A stretch of DNA of 64,000 nt from assembly GCA_963082875.1 (NCBI GenBank), contig OY720098.1:6448001-6512000 (forward strand). The letters run 5' to 3'. The notes below the pieces were generated by a model. It was not told the DNA's origin, did not search any database, and saw only the letters and a list, made by a program, of their open reading frames with translations. A program made the position numbers and the translations under genes. This document shows, one piece after another, positions 48,801-62,988 of the stretch. Every line of letters begins with the position of its first letter. Position 1 is the first letter of the stretch. This stretch comes from Corella eumyota (taxonomy: Eukaryota; Chordata; Ascidiacea; Phlebobranchia; Corellidae).

Positions 48801-50246
48801 AAAACTACACGGGCAGACTTAAAACAAAACCAAGAACTTTATAAACAATCCACTACAAAAGCATGTAAAAAAAATAATAAATCTACCGTTCGCTGGGGAT
48901 AATTTAAAAAAAATTAACAAATTTTAAATAAAAAAGTTTTTTTTTAGAATAATCAAAATATAATTTTTACATAAAATTTTAATTTTAAAATTCACTTTTT
49001 TGTAGACGACCACAACAACACAACAGTTAATTTATGTGAAAATGATGGTGTACCTGTTTACATTAACGCATCTAATATACGGGTAAAACACTTTTAAAAT
49101 CTAAACACAATTTTTTTTTTGGATAAAAACTAATATTTAAATAGTTTTATAACTAAAACAACATTACTACAAGTTTATTTTTTTTAATTATGACTCTTTG
49201 ATTACATTCAAAGACTTACATGAATGGATACTATTACATTGTTGCCGAAGATCCCCTTCCGAACAATATCGATTTATTTTGGAAGTGTGTTTTAGACAAC
49301 GGAATTAATCTTGTGGTGATGCTGGCCGAGGTAAATGAAATTAAGTTTTATTTAACACAATTAAACATCAAATTACAAAAATGTCATTGTTATTTATATT
49401 TAGCACGAATCTTCGTGTCCGAGATATTGGGCAGACGACCTAAAAACAGTTTTGTTTAATGACGTGTCTGTGCACACGTTAAAAACTGTCAGAAAACCTC
49501 ATTACACTGTTAGGACATTGGGAGTGTATTTGAAATCAACCACGGTAAAAATAAATATTTATTTTTTCAAATAATATCACAACCAATACAAACTCTAAAA
49601 ACACAAACATTATTCAAAACTTTTACATACTTAACCTATAATTCATTTTAAAATGGCTACTGTTAGCCATGTTTAATAATACAAATTGTTTAGGACATGT
49701 TTAATATTTAAAATCTCAAAATTTATTCTCAGGAGACACACACAATCAAGCAAATAATCCTTCCAAACTGGTCATGCAATCCAAACAATACAAAAATGCC
49801 AAACATTTCAACTGTGATCGAAATTTCGTCACTTGTCGAAGAAAACGAGGCTAACGCAACGGAAGTGGAAGGAAAGAAATTTATCGCCCTATTTCATTGC
49901 AGGTGTATTTAATATGAAGTTTTCATGTGGCGTATAATAACAATTTTTACTCAAAAAGATTAAACTATTTTTGTAAGTTTTTTCATTTTTTTAAATAAAT
50001 GTATTCATGCAAATTAAAAAACAATAAACTTTCAGCGACGGATCGGATAAATGCGGCACGATGTGCGGGATTTCGAATCTATTACACCGGCTTGAAAACG
50101 AGAACAAGGTCGATGTATTCCGAACAATCAAGGACCTGAGAGACGCGAGGGAAAACATGGTTGGCAGTGAAACGAATTACGAGTTTTGCTTCAACGTGAT
50201 TACTGAATATATTCAGACATCTAATCTCTACGAAGCCTTAAGATAA
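39891..50246 (+). pseudogene. G4: receptor-PTP copy with an Ig-region nonsense codon and a D1 frameshift
   Basis: Exons: 39891-39975, 40205-40465, 40631-40771, 40879-40998, 41133-41246, 41431-41544, 41659-41772, 41847-42104, 42188-42298, 42569-42688, 42834-42996, 43091-43218, 43301-43515, 43582-43687, 43777-43928, 43984-44140, 44208-44339, 44403-44567, 44636-44765, 44851-44938, 45002-45181, 45257-45491, 45559-45661, 45749-45877, 46039-46307, 46401-46476, 46571-46674, 46802-46959, 47112-47211, 47277-47353, 47442-47576, 47671-47805, 47913-48052, 48135-48270, 48463-48570, 48725-48864, 49006-49082, 49214-49330, 49404-49544, 49733-49902, 50036-50246. Exon 16 has TAA for CAA at 44011-44013, ending translation in the third Ig-like domain. 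Exon 35 is 108 instead of 104 nt because TTCT is repeated near 48538-48544, giving TAA at 48556. The KNRY motif of D1 has become KNSY. The product could at most be a secreted lectin/EGF/Ig fragment, unless decay removes the message. Confidence 0.86.
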
Positions 50247-50280
50247 ATCACCAAACATTTTTCGCTAAACATTAGTTTCA

Positions 50281-50286
50281 AATAAA
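50281..50286 (+). terminator. Polyadenylation signal of G4 (AATAAA)
   Basis: AATAAA 35 nt after the family stop codon of G4. Confidence 0.55.
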
Positions 50287-51094
50287 TCAACACCTAATTT
50301 TTAAACCATATATCCCAGTTTATGACAACCATGGCATTAGTGCGTTAAAATTCTTGTTAGTAAAATCTGAATATAAGTTGGGGCTGCAAAAAAATGTAGC
50401 TAAATCTATTAGTAACGTTTAAATTGCTATAAAAAATAGTTTTGCATTTTAATTATCCTTACAACAGAAGCTTTTTTTATTATATTACGAAAATCACAGT
50501 TAAAAATTGTAAGCGTGGTATTGCTAATTTCCTTTACTGCCTGCCAAAAAGTCTGATGTTTTAGTTACGTAGCATTTCGTCACAAAACAAACATAACATG
50601 ACCACGAGATTACTTTTCTTTGGAACTGTATATATACTGCAGACATTGAATTGTTGATTAATAAATAGTAGTAATGTTTAAATACGTTGCACTTTTACAC
50701 CAACTATTTTTTTTAAATGTAAATTCTTTAATTTAATATATCACAAATTTGCATAAAACTGCATGCGAATTTAAAATCAAAAATCAAGTTGAATAATTAA
50801 CAGTTGCATGATTCTTACAATCCGATATTTGATTTGAAGTTTTCATTTTTAAACTCTAAATATTATTTATTAAGGGTATAAAAAAATTGTAAATGTTGTA
50901 AAAAATGTCATTTCTTATAATATCAATTTTGTTGTAATCGGTATAACACTTAAAAAAATTAAACTTAGATCAATATAAAATCAAAAAAAAAAAATTTAAA
51001 TTATGTTTTAATTATTTTGCAATTATAGAATGCTACTTAAGTTTCACTTCCTTATAAATGTAAAGCTGTCAAGTAAAAAAATGCGTAGAATAAG

Positions 51095-51154
51095 TGAGTC
51101 ATGGTAACATTCGAAACACGTGACAACAGTCAACTCAGTTTTCTCTATGTATAA
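51095..51154 (+). promoter_or_regulatory. Promoter-like block of G5
   Basis: TGAGTCA 51095-51101, CACGTG 51117-51122 and TATGTATAA 51146-51154, with family spacing. Confidence 0.45.
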
Positions 51155-51425
51155 CTCCATTATCCAAACAAAAACGCAACTGATATTGTATTAAAAATAA
51201 AATTAAGCAAGTTAGGCATAGTGGGTTGTACTTAATAAAATTTGTTGTAAATAATAATGTCTTAGTGTATTTAGTTTTTTTTAAAGTCGTATATTTTAGG
51301 TAGAATGTTTATATATTACCATTAAATATTGTAAATTTTACTGGTTTAGTCTCTTTTTGTATTTAATTTAAAATTGATTAAAATTGAGTTTTGTTTTTTA
51401 TTGAAATGAATCAAATAATAGCAAT

Positions 51426-54400
51426 ATGAAACAGTTTTCTAAAAATTTTCTTTATATAGTTCTTGCATTTCCATTGCTAGCAAAAGACGTTACAGCACAA
51501 AATGGGTTATGTAAATAATTTTTTACTTAATCTTTTATTTTGTAATAATTTATAAATTAAAAAATTAATTTACTATCAACAGATAATTATATTTAAAACA
51601 AATTTTTAAACTTAAATTCTATTTGGCACAAGATCTGTAAAAAAATATTTTCAAGTTATCAAATATTTTATTTTAATTTTTCTACACCAAATTTACTTGT
51701 TTTAATCATAACATAATATATTTTAATTTAATATTTTTAGTACGCAACGAAGAGAATACTTGCGAGTATTATTTTTCTGCAAAACAACAATTTTATATTC
51801 AACTACCCGGATCACCCGGACTACTCGATAGTTGTCCAAGCGGATTTTCTGTTTTAGCTATGCCTAAAACACAAGCACAACGAGAGTTTTTAAGAGACAA
51901 CATATTGACTGCTCGTCCAAATACAAGAAACAATTATTTTGTTGGGGCAAGATATTTGAATGGAGAATGGGTTTGGGCAGACGGAGACGTTTTAAATGAA
52001 AGTAAGACTTAGAATATTGAGCTAATTGATTATAAAACATATATAAATTAATAGCAAAATTCGTAATTTTAAATTTGTAAGATACGCCGGTTTTAATATT
52101 TTTTTTATTTGACGTCATAAAATTTAAAACAACAAAAATTTTTTTTGTTTGTGATAAAGTTCCCAGCGTGGCAGGAAATTTAGATCCCACAGGATGTGCA
52201 GTAATAAATCCGGGAAACACAGATCTTGGAGCTAATATCTATTTTGCTTCATTTGGATGTAAGGATTTTGCTAGATTTTTTGCTTGTGAGCGCAGCAGTA
52301 AGTTTTTATTTTAATTATCATTAAATCCTAAACGTAATTAAAATAAGTTATAGAAAAATTTTTAAAAAACATCGTATAGTAAAATTTAAAAAATGTTATT
52401 TAAAAAAAATAATTCAGTCGGACAATCTTCACCTTGCTCGGGTAATCCTTGTCAAAACGGACAATGTACAAACTTCGGATGTAGCTTTACATGTAATTGT
52501 GCTGCAGGATATACAGGCTATACTTGTGATATAGGTATGCGTACCATATATACCAAATGAAACATGTTGCGTAAATAATTAAAGTAAAATTTAACCTATT
52601 TGTAGAATATACAATATTTTTTTTCATAAATATAGCCTATTTGACTTTCCTAAAATTCACTTTTTTAGATATAAACGAATGTCAATCTAACCCATGTGGT
52701 AATGGTGGATCATGCATTGATCGAGTTAATAGTTTTGAGTGCATCTGTGTAGCTGGGTATACTGGAAGGCAATGTATAACAAGTGAGTTTAAATTATTAT
52801 TATAATTGTCATTAAACAAAATAAAAACGGTTGAACTTTTTTTAATAAAAAAATAAATAATATTGAAAAAGTAATAATATCCTAGTTGTTTTATGCATTC
52901 TCATAAAAAAATATGTTAAATTAATAATTTTTTTAACAATATCTAAAAATAAATAACGTTGTTATAGATATTAATGAGTGTGCAAGTTCGCCTTGTTCAA
53001 ATGGAGGTACATGTGTAGACCGAATTAATTCTTATACCTGTACTTGTGTACTGGGTTATACTGGATCAAATTGTTTAACAAGTTAGTTAAAATACACCTA
53101 AGTTTTATTAAGCAAGCTTTCTGTACTAATGTAATTGTACTAAAAAATGCCTGCAAACAACCAAGTTAATCACTTTTAATAAATAATAGATATAAATGAC
53201 TGTACATCACAATCATGCAACAACGGAGGCACATGTGTAGATTTAGTTAATGATTTTAGATGTACATGTCCAGCTGGTTTAACTGGCAGAACTTGTTTAA
53301 CAGGTAAGATAATTATTCGGTAAAAATACTAGAAAAAAACTTTTTACAAAATTTACTTCAATACAAATTTTGTTCAGATGTTACGGTTAACAATGCAGAT
53401 CAAAGTTGCCGATATTATTTTTCAAGGCTTACTGCTAGTTCTCAAGGAAATGCTTTAAATGCATGCAGAAGAAGGTCTTTAAATTCAGAATTGGCTATTT
53501 TTAAATCAGCTGAACAACAAAGTTTTGCAAGGAATAGTATTGCGAATATATACTCGCAATCCCGAAATTATTACCTTGGTGGAAGTTTAATCAACAATAT
53601 TTGGTTATGGAGAGACGGAGATGAAATAACGCCAAGTAAAATATAAAATAAAAAAAGTTATATATTTATTTTTCAAATTTGTTATAAGAGAATTTTTTAT
53701 ATATATTTTATCACAGATCCATCAGGACAGGGGAATCAGCTTGCTTGTGTTTCCATAAACCCAGATTTATCTACGTTACAAAAAGTCTCATGCACAACAA
53801 GTTTAAATTACGCTTGCGAGGAACCCAGTAAGTAAAATTTTAAATTAAAAAAAAAAACGGAACTATATATCAAGTAAAAATAAAATATTTTATATTTAAA
53901 CACAAACAAAGATATTTAATATGACGATGCAAAAATAATTTGAAACAATTTTGGCCTTGGTAATTTAAAAACATATGTTATAATTTTAGTTAGCGAGAAG
54001 TAAAACTCTTTTTTGAATGGATTTACATATCACCTAGCCCAATATATCGTTAATGTTTTAGGTACTTGCTCTTTAGATTATATTTAATAATTTTTTTAAG
54101 TTGGAAACTTTAATCCCTGCTTGTCCAATCCATGTCAAAACGGAGGAAGTTGCACAAATTTTGGATGTGGTTTTCAATGTAGATGTATGACAAATTTTTT
54201 TGGGTATATCTGTGATATTGGTAAGTCGTTCAAAATATATTTTTTAGCTATGTTTGTTCATTAATGCCGAAGTAAATCAGTTTTAATACCTTAAAGAAGA
54301 TTATGTTATAAAGAGTAACGGACACAAAGACTAAAATGTTACTTTTTTTTAATATTATGTTTAGACCAAATAGAAATAACTGTTCCTGGCAATCAAGTCG

Positions 54401-57400
54401 TGATTGAAAGTGAAACAGAAACATTTAATTTTATTGTTGAACCTCGTGTTTCTGGTTCTGTTATCTGTAGATTGCTGTTTGCAGAAGAAGTACTGCTCAC
54501 CACGCCCTCATTTACATCAATAAATAGGTATTTTTGCACTTTTTACTTGATAAGGATAATGACTAAAAAAATTTAACTTTTAAATTTGTTACTGAATTGC
54601 TGAAAAAAAAAAATTGCAACTATTTTAGATTTTCACACACTATAACCGACATCAAAGCTACCAACGGTGGTCGTTATAGGTTACAGTGTACATTACAAGT
54701 GCAAACTCAACAAATGCCTGTAACAATATCAAGATCATTTACATTGGATGTTCATGGTCAGTTTGTTTGCAAAATTTATAAAACAAAATCTATTTTTTTT
54801 AAATTCTATTTCTTGCAAAATAATACTTTTTTGCTTTAAGTGCGTGCAACTATATCAATAACGGAATCTCAACTTGAATTGCAAAGAAGTGAAAGGGGTG
54901 TTGCGACCACTGTAACTTGTACAGCACAAGGTACACCGATCCCATCTGTTACATGGTTAAGAAACAATAAAGAAGTCACAACCACTCTATCATCGGTGTA
55001 CCAACAACGAGTTTTTGCGAATCCCACTCCTAACAGTGTTATTTGGTTTGTAAATGTAAGCTAAAGGCAAATGAATAAAGTTTTTATTAAAGTAGCATTT
55101 AATTGCTCTTGTTAATTCCAGGCAAATTTCGACAATTCGGGAGAATATGTTTGTGTAGCGTCTCACAACATTGGATCACCAAGCACAAGTTATCAAGCAA
55201 ATGCTACACTTACAGTTAATGTCATAGGTAAAATAATAAAATCAATATTTTGTTGATTTGTTTACGAAATTGATATCTTTATTTATAACATTGAATTTAA
55301 TAATATAAAAACCTAGGTATTCCAGAAATATCCACACAAACAAGTTATCTAGAACTACCAAAAAACAACACAGTTAAGTTTACATGCATATTTGAAGGAA
55401 TTCCTTTACCTAATATTGAATGGAGTTATTCCGACGAAACAGTTATACCCAATAACAGTCAATTTGAGGTAAAAAATCTTAACTCTCTTCTTTTTCCTAA
55501 TTAAAAGTATGAAAATTTAATAGATATCGCAATCAAGAACTTCTTTATTTCAAATGAAAAGTACATTGACTGTTTATGGAACATCTTGTAAAGTAGTTGC
55601 CCTGTGGAGATTTTTATGTTTTGCTACAAGTTCTTTAACAACATCTCCGATAAAAAGTCAACCATTTTCCATTAACATAGGTATATATTATTTAGTGTTT
55701 TTATAAATGTAAATATAAACTAATACAAAATGTAATTTTGTAAATAGAACGCCAAACTTTAAGTTTTAATAGTACGATACGAAATTGCAACAGTGCACAT
55801 GGAGCTTGTATGAGAAGAGAAGACACTTTACTTGTTGTTTCGAGTCAGAGTGTGTTAAATTCCGTTGCGTCACGATTAGGTAAACATTTTATTTTTTAAA
55901 TAACATTAACACTTTAACTAAATTGTACCATAACATTTTTAGTACCAAACAACAACTTTTTCTATTGGATATCAAATCAATCGACTGATTTTTTCACAAA
56001 TGCGGAGTCTAATATTTTACCACATTCTGATGGCTGCTTTCGAATTCGAAGATCCAACAATATGTTAGTGTCAAGTTCGGATAACAGAGCATACACAATA
56101 TGTGAAGGTAAACAATCTATCCTTGTGTTTTTATATGAATCAGCAAATCAAAATTGTTACAATTGCATTTTTAAGCTAACAGCGCTGTCCAACCTTCGAT
56201 AAATGTTGAGAGTAATGTTTGTGATGGAACTATTATGAATATTTCTTGGTCCATCCTTCCTGGGGCTTCATCTTTTCCACATACATTAGTTTATTATGAT
56301 TCTAGGTAAAATATAAAGAAGGAATATTTAATATCATAACATAAAGAAGGCCTTTTAACACCAACCTAATTATATTGAAAAACATTTAAGAGCACCAACT
56401 GTTATACAAACATTGGACCCAGGTAGAACACAATTTTTAGCAACAGGATTAACACCTAGAACAACTTATTCAATACAGGTTTGTTAAATCTTAGTAGCAT
56501 AGGAAATAATTGACATTGTGTTTATATACTTTTTTTATTTTGCTAGATTTTACCACAATTCGGGGGTTGTCAAAACTCATCTTCGAGTACAAGTACTTCC
56601 TATATTACAACACGGAGCCCATTAAGCCCACCTACTAATATTAATATTGATTATCAAAGGACAACAAACTCATGTTCAGTAACTTGGACTGCACCTAGTA
56701 ATGCAGAAGATATAGGGGGGTATATGGTATGCATATTGAATCATTAGAATATTTGTTTAAAAACATACTACAATCATAAAAGCTTAAATATATTGTTTAG
56801 GTTAGATCTATTGAACAATTTGCCTCAAGTCGAAATAGCGACCAACAAGTTGCTAATCCGTTATCAACAACTACTAACATTTCTACCGAAACTTTTAGCT
56901 TCACTTTTCGACTAACAAAACCGAATACTAACTATCAAATTCAAGTTGGAACATTTCCAAGCAGTCCTTGCCAATCATTTATCCCAAACTCGTTTACAAA
57001 TATTGTGTCTGACATTTGTGTTACTGAATCTTCTAGTAGGTCAATATTGTAAATCGTGAATGATTATAAAAAGTTTTAACTAATATGCGTATTTTATTTA
57101 AGTTCCAGATACAATTACGCTATCAAGTACACCCCCTGTAATAACCGAAAACAACCAGGCCATAGTAAAATTAACTCCTGTTGACGAAAGAAATGGAATA
57201 ATAAGGTATAATACTGGTATATTTTTTTAAATAAAAATTTTAACAGCTTCACCTTAATTTCAAACCATAAGGTCTATTAAATTATTGCGCAGTTGCTATT
57301 TCGTGATTGTTCAACAAGTGGTAAATGGAAACAGTATGGTTGTAGAAAAAAATCCAAATTTAATAGAACAAGGAAGTAACCCTAATAATACCGAACGCTA

Positions 57401-60400
57401 TATTTCAATAGCGCTTTCAGGGTAAGCAAATTTAAATATTTTATTATTAGTAACTGGTATCGTGACTTGATTATTATAACATTGCTCATTGTGAGATATG
57501 CTTTTCACTTTTCATTTCCTTAACCGATACACTCGTCATAACATGTTGTTGGGCACAAAAAATTATTAAAGTATACTTCCAGAATTCTATCAGAAAGAGA
57601 CATTTATTTGGGCGATGGTCGCAACTCGTGTTGTAATGTCATGAGCGAGGTTGTTCAAAGTTGTTTGAATTCAGACTCGAAAAAACGTCGACGTCGACAA
57701 AGTAATTCAATTATAAACGGCGAAAATCGACCTTTAACCCAAGGGTTAACATATCAATACTACGTCATTACTGCCACACCTACAACTAACAATGGGGTAT
57801 TATATTCGTCGAGTTCTTTGTCACAACCTTTTATTGTTACTTTTAATTCAGGTATGTTATATGCAGTTTAAATAAATAACAAAATGCTTTTAATTATTGT
57901 ATTTTAGTCGTTAAAAATAGGAATTAAATCCAATTTTTATCCAGGTTCAAAAGCAATACTAGGAATTATAGCTCTGCCTCTTGTATTAATACTTTTGATT
58001 TCACTACTGGTATACAAAAGGTATATTGTGTATTTCTGTTTATTTAATATAAATGATCCAATAGTTTTTATAACTGATTGAAAATAAATTAACACCTTTT
58101 TCACTTTGTTTTAGAAAAGCTATTTTAGAATACAAAAACCGAAACGAAAGTAGCTCTCTTTCGCTACCCGTGGTTAACAATCCGTCGTTAGAAATGGGAA
58201 ATTTAAAGGCCAGAAATAGTAAATCTAATTTTATTAATGACAAAATTAATACATATTTAATTGATTATTAAGAAGTGTCGTTGGATATTTGACGAAATAT
58301 AAATTGGTATTCAATTTTTTTAACACAGTTAAATTTTTTTGTAAGATATTCAAGTTTATGATGACGTCGAAGCACGTGGAATTTACGCAAATATTAAAAC
58401 AAATTCAAGTTTTGATCGATACGCCATAGCTAACAAAAATCTTATTGATGTTTATAATAGAAAAAGGCAAAATGACGACCTTGAATTTATTCAGGAATTT
58501 GAAGTAAAACTTTTATTCTAAATTTGATTTCGAAGTTTTAAAAAAAAGTTTGCAAATTTATTTATAAATATATATATATATATATAATACCAAAATTACT
58601 AATAATAACAATGATTGTTAACCTTTATAATATCTAACAAAGTTACGATTTAACTTTTTTAGACGCTAATCCCGAAATATTTGGAAAACTTGGCAATTTC
58701 AACGACTTATGCAGACACCAATACCAACATTTTTAAAAATCGTTACAAACACATAAAACCAAGTACGACTTTTTGTTTTTTAAAATAAAGTTAAAAAAAA
58801 TTTCTAAAACATTTAACATTCGTACAGGCGATAACGAAAGAGTAGTTCTTAGTAAACTGCACAACGATCCATATTCTGATTATATTAATGCATCGTATAT
58901 CAACGTAAGTAAAAAAACAAGACTTTTACAAATATTTGATTTTTTCACAGATTTATTTATTCTTGTAAAATAATAACTTATATAATTTTTAGGGATTTTT
59001 TTATCCGAAAAAGTTTATAGCAGCACAGGGACCAAAAAACTCGACAGTTAATGATTTTTGGAGGATGATAGTTGAAAAAAATTGCACAACGATTGTTATG
59101 TTAACTCTTCTACAAGAAAACAATAAAGTAATGTTTATTTTAAAAGCCCTAAATTGTGCAAAAAATTTTACTTACAACTAATGTTTTGGTTACCTTAATA
59201 CGTTTAATTATTTTTTATTAGGAAAAAAGTGCTCAGTACTGGCCTGAATTGGGTAAAGAAGTATCCTACGGTTTTAATATAGTTAAAACACTGGAAGAAA
59301 TCAATACAGGAAACTATACAAAAAGAGTTTTTGTAGCGAAAATAAATGGAGCCAAGGTTGTAATTTGATAAAATTAGTTTGGCATATATTTTTTTGTTAA
59401 CATGTAGGTCAATTTATATGATATTATTAATCGGTACTAAATTTCTAACATAATTTTATTAAGAAATTAAAAATCAAACACTTTCAATTTCTAACCTGGC
59501 CAGACCACGGAACGCCAGATTCAACAACATCTTTATTTCATCTACATAAAGATGTGACTGATAAACATAAGCAAAACGATTGTCCAATTTTAGTTCATTG
59601 CAGGTTTAGATATCTATTAAAAAATATTAATTCTTTTATGTCCTTGCTGACAAGCTTTAATTAAGCCTTTGTTATTTTACCTTTAGTGCTGGATGCGGTC
59701 AAACAGGGACGTTTATTGGGTTTGACATTCTCAAAGATCAACTTCAACAACATGGAACTGTGAATTTTCTTAAATGTGTTAATGACATGAGGCTTTGCCG
59801 AAGTGAGATGATACAAAGCGTTGTAAGTTACACCAACAATAACATTTTTTTAAAAGTTCGAAATAATTTTATGCTTTGTGCAATTTCTAAATGCTAAAAT
59901 TTACTAGTACGTTGTTTATACCTGAAAAATTAATTCAGTTTTTTAAATGAGTAAGAAGCACATAAAAAAATAATTTAAAGTTTTGTTTCTGTTATAAAAT
60001 TTTTGTTTTGATAGGATCAATATATCTTCCTGCACAAGATGATAACGGAATTTGAAAATTTTGAAGAAACTGATATAAATGTTACAGAGTTCTTAACGTA
60101 TGCTAAGGAAGTTAACATGTAAATATAATTATCGTTATTTATTGAAGCACGAAAAAACTGGTTTCTTTAACTTTATGTAAATTATTTAATTCTAATATAA
60201 TTTATCAAAATGCTTTATATCACTAAAACAGTTATCTTAAATCAAAATTAAATAGCAAATTTTAATTTTTAGCTACGACGAGTCCAAAAAAATGACAGAA
60301 ACACAAATGCAATTCCACAATCTCTCTCTGATACCACCAGCACCAAGTAAAACTACACGGGCAGACTTAAAACAAAACCAAGAACTTTATAAACAATCCA

Positions 60401-61793
60401 CTACAAAAGCATGTAAGTTGAAAAAAATAAATCTTCCGCTCGTTGGGGATAATTTAAAAATAATTAACAAATTTTAAATAAAAAACATTTTTTTAAGAAT
60501 AATCAAAATATAATTTGTACATAAAAATTTAATTTTAAAATTGACTTTTTTGTAGACGACCACAACAACACAACAGTTAATTTATGTGAAAATGATAGTG
60601 TACCTGTTTACATTAACGCATCTAATATACGGGTAAAACACTTTTAAAAGCTAAACACAATTTTTTTTGGATAAAAACTAATATTTAAATAGTTTTATAA
60701 CTAAAACAACATTACTACAAGTTTATTTTTGTAATCATGACTCTTTGATTACATTCAAAGGCTTACATGAATGGATACTACTATATTGTTGCCGAAGATC
60801 CCCTTCCGAACAATATCGATTTATTTTGGAAGTGTGTTTTAGACAACGGAATTAATCTTGTGGTGATGCTGGCCGAGGTAAATGAAACTAAGTTTTATTT
60901 AACACAATAAAACATCAAGTTACAAAAATGTCATTGTTATTTATATTTAGCACGAATCTTCGTGTCCGAGATATTGGGCAGACGACCTAAAAACAGTTTT
61001 GTTTAACGACGTGTCTGTGCACACGTTAAAAACTGTCAGAAAACCTCATTACACTGTTAGGACATTGGGAGTGTATTTGAAATCAACCACGGTAAAAATA
61101 AATTTTTATTTTATCAAATAATATCACAACCAATACAAACTCTAAAAACACAAACATTATACAAAACTTTTACATACTTAACCTATAATTCATTTTAAAA
61201 TGGCTACTGTTAGCCATGTTTAATAATACAAATTGTTTAGGACATGTTTAATATTTAAAATCTCAAAATTTATTCTCAGGAGACACACACAATCAAGCAA
61301 ATAATCCTTCCAAACTGGTCATGCAATCCAAACAATACAAAAATGCCAAACATTTCAACTGTGATCGGAATTTCGTCACTTGTCGAAGAAAACGAGGCTA
61401 ACGCAACGGAAGTGGGAGGAAAGAAATTTATCGCCCTATTTCATTGCAGGTGTATTTAATATGAAGTTTTCATGTGGCGTATAATAACAATTTTTACTCA
61501 AAAAGATTAAACTATTTTTGTAAGTTTTTTCATTTTTTTAAATAAATGTATTCATGCAAATTAAAAAACAATAAACTTTCAGCGACGGATCGGATAAATG
61601 CGGCACGATGTGCGGGATTTCGAATCTATTACACCGGCTTGAAAACGAGAACAAGGTCGATGTATTCCGAACAATCAAGGACCTGAGAGACGCGAGGGAA
61701 AACATGGTTGGCAGTGAAACGAATTACGAGTTTTGCTACAACGTGATTACTGAATATATTCAGACATCTAATCTATACGAAGCCTTAAGATAA
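51426..61793 (+). CDS. G5: intact lectin/EGF/Ig/FN3 receptor-type tyrosine phosphatase-like protein
   Basis: Second complete open copy: 5805 nt, 1934 residues, same domains as G1. Exons: 51426-51510, 51741-52001, 52160-52297, 52418-52534, 52669-52782, 52968-53081, 53190-53303, 53378-53635, 53717-53827, 54101-54220, 54365-54527, 54629-54756, 54841-55055, 55122-55227, 55317-55468, 55524-55680, 55748-55879, 55943-56107, 56176-56305, 56391-56478, 56547-56726, 56801-57035, 57103-57205, 57293-57421, 57583-57851, 57945-58020, 58115-58218, 58346-58503, 58663-58762, 58828-58904, 58993-59127, 59222-59356, 59464-59603, 59687-59822, 60015-60118, 60273-60412, 60556-60632, 60761-60877, 60951-61091, 61280-61449, 61583-61793. 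It differs from G1 by one codon less in lectin domain 1 (PGNTDLGAN at the variable loop) and one Gly more before the D2 P-loop. Its lectin loop reads [18 protein letters not shown]1 has EKSAQYW where others have EKCAQYW. P-loops are [10 protein letters not shown] and [10 protein letters not shown], so it is predicted inactive like its sisters. The KKRRRRQ site is present. Confidence 0.92.
57685..57708 (+). other. G5 tetrabasic furin-type site
   Basis: KKRRRRQS in the membrane-proximal FN3-like domain, encoded by CGTCGACGTCGA in an otherwise AGA/AT-rich coding region. It is present at the same place in G1, G2, G3 and G4. Confidence 0.7.
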
Positions 61794-61827
61794 ATCACCA
61801 AACATTTTTCGCTAAACAGTAGTTTCA

Positions 61828-61833
61828 AATAAA
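61828..61833 (+). terminator. Polyadenylation signal of G5 (AATAAA)
   Basis: AATAAA 35 nt after the G5 stop. Confidence 0.6.
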
Positions 61834-62663
61834 TCAACACCTAATTTTTAAACCATATATCCAAGTTTACGCCAACCATGACATTAGTGCGTTAAAATAT
61901 TTGTTAGTAAAATCTAAATACAAGTTGTAGTTGCAAGAAAATGTAGCTAAACCTTTTTAGTATATACGATTTTTTAAAATAGTAACGTTTAAATTGCTAT
62001 ATAAAATAGTTTTGCATTTTAATTATCCTTACAACAAAAGCTTTTTTTATTATATTACTAAAATCACAGTTTAAAAATTTTAAGCGCGTGGTATTGCTAA
62101 TTTCCTTTACTGCCTGCCAAAAAGTCTGATGTTTTAGTTACGTAGGATTTCGTCACAAAACAAACATAACATGACCACGAGATTACTTTTCTTTGGAACT
62201 GTATATTTATTGCAGGCATTGAATTGTTGATTAATAAATAGAAGTAATGTTTAAATACGTTTCATTTTTACACCAACTATTTTTTTTAAATGTAAATTCT
62301 TTAATTTAATATATCATAAATTTGCATAAACCTGCATGCGAATTTAAAATCAAAAATCAAATTAAATAATTAACAGCATGATTCTTACAATCCGATATTT
62401 GATTTCAAGTTTTCATTTTTAAACTGTAAATATTATTTATTAGGCGTAATAAAAAAATTGTAAATGTTGTAAAAAATGTCATTTCTTATAATATCAATTT
62501 TATTGTAATCGGTATAACACTTAAAAAAATTAAACTTAGATCAGAATAAAATCAAAAAAATATTTTAAATTATGTTTTAATTATTTTGCAATTATAGAAT
62601 GCTACTTAAGTTTCACTTCCTTATAAATGTAAAGCTGTCAAGTAAAAAAATGCGTAGAATAAG

Positions 62664-62723
62664 TGAGTCATGGTAACATTCGAAACACGTGACAACAGTC
62701 AACTCAGTTTTCCCTATGTATAA
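62664..62723 (+). promoter_or_regulatory. Promoter-like block of G6
   Basis: TGAGTCA 62664-62670, CACGTG 62686-62691 and TATGTATAA 62715-62723. It is conserved even though the DNA right after it is the most diverged start region of the array. Confidence 0.48.
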
Positions 62724-62988
62724 CTCCATTATCCAAACAAAAACGCAACCGATATTGTATCAAAAATAAAATTAAGCAAGTTAGGCATAGTGGGTTGTAC
62801 TTTTGTTGTAAATAATAAAGTCATAGTGTATTTAGTTTCTTCTTATTAATTGTATATCTTAGTTAGTATGTTTATATATTACAATTAAATATTGTAAATT
62901 TTACTGGTTTAGTCTCTTTTTGTATTTAATTTTAATTTTATTAAAATTGCGTTTTGTTTTTTATTGATATAAATTAAATAATAGCAAA

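Larger units (their letters stand above)
50247..51425 (+). other. Spacer G4-G5
   Basis: 1179 bp: G4 polyadenylation signal, AT-rich middle part without coding potential, then the G5 promoter-like block and 5' UTR. Confidence 0.7.
61794..62988 (+). other. Spacer G5-G6
   Basis: 1195 bp. The left part matches the G0 3' flank (it has TATATACGATTTTTTAAAAT, here once). From about 62800 the sequence is clearly more diverged from the other spacers up to and beyond the G6 start codon. Contains the G5 polyadenylation signal and G6 promoter-like block; no gene seen. Confidence 0.7.

Noticed and set aside
51864-52220. Minus-strand open frame of 118 codons opposite G5 exons 2-3
   Set aside because: Antisense to the lectin domain exons and the intron between them. 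No recognisable protein; the other copies have no full-length equivalent.
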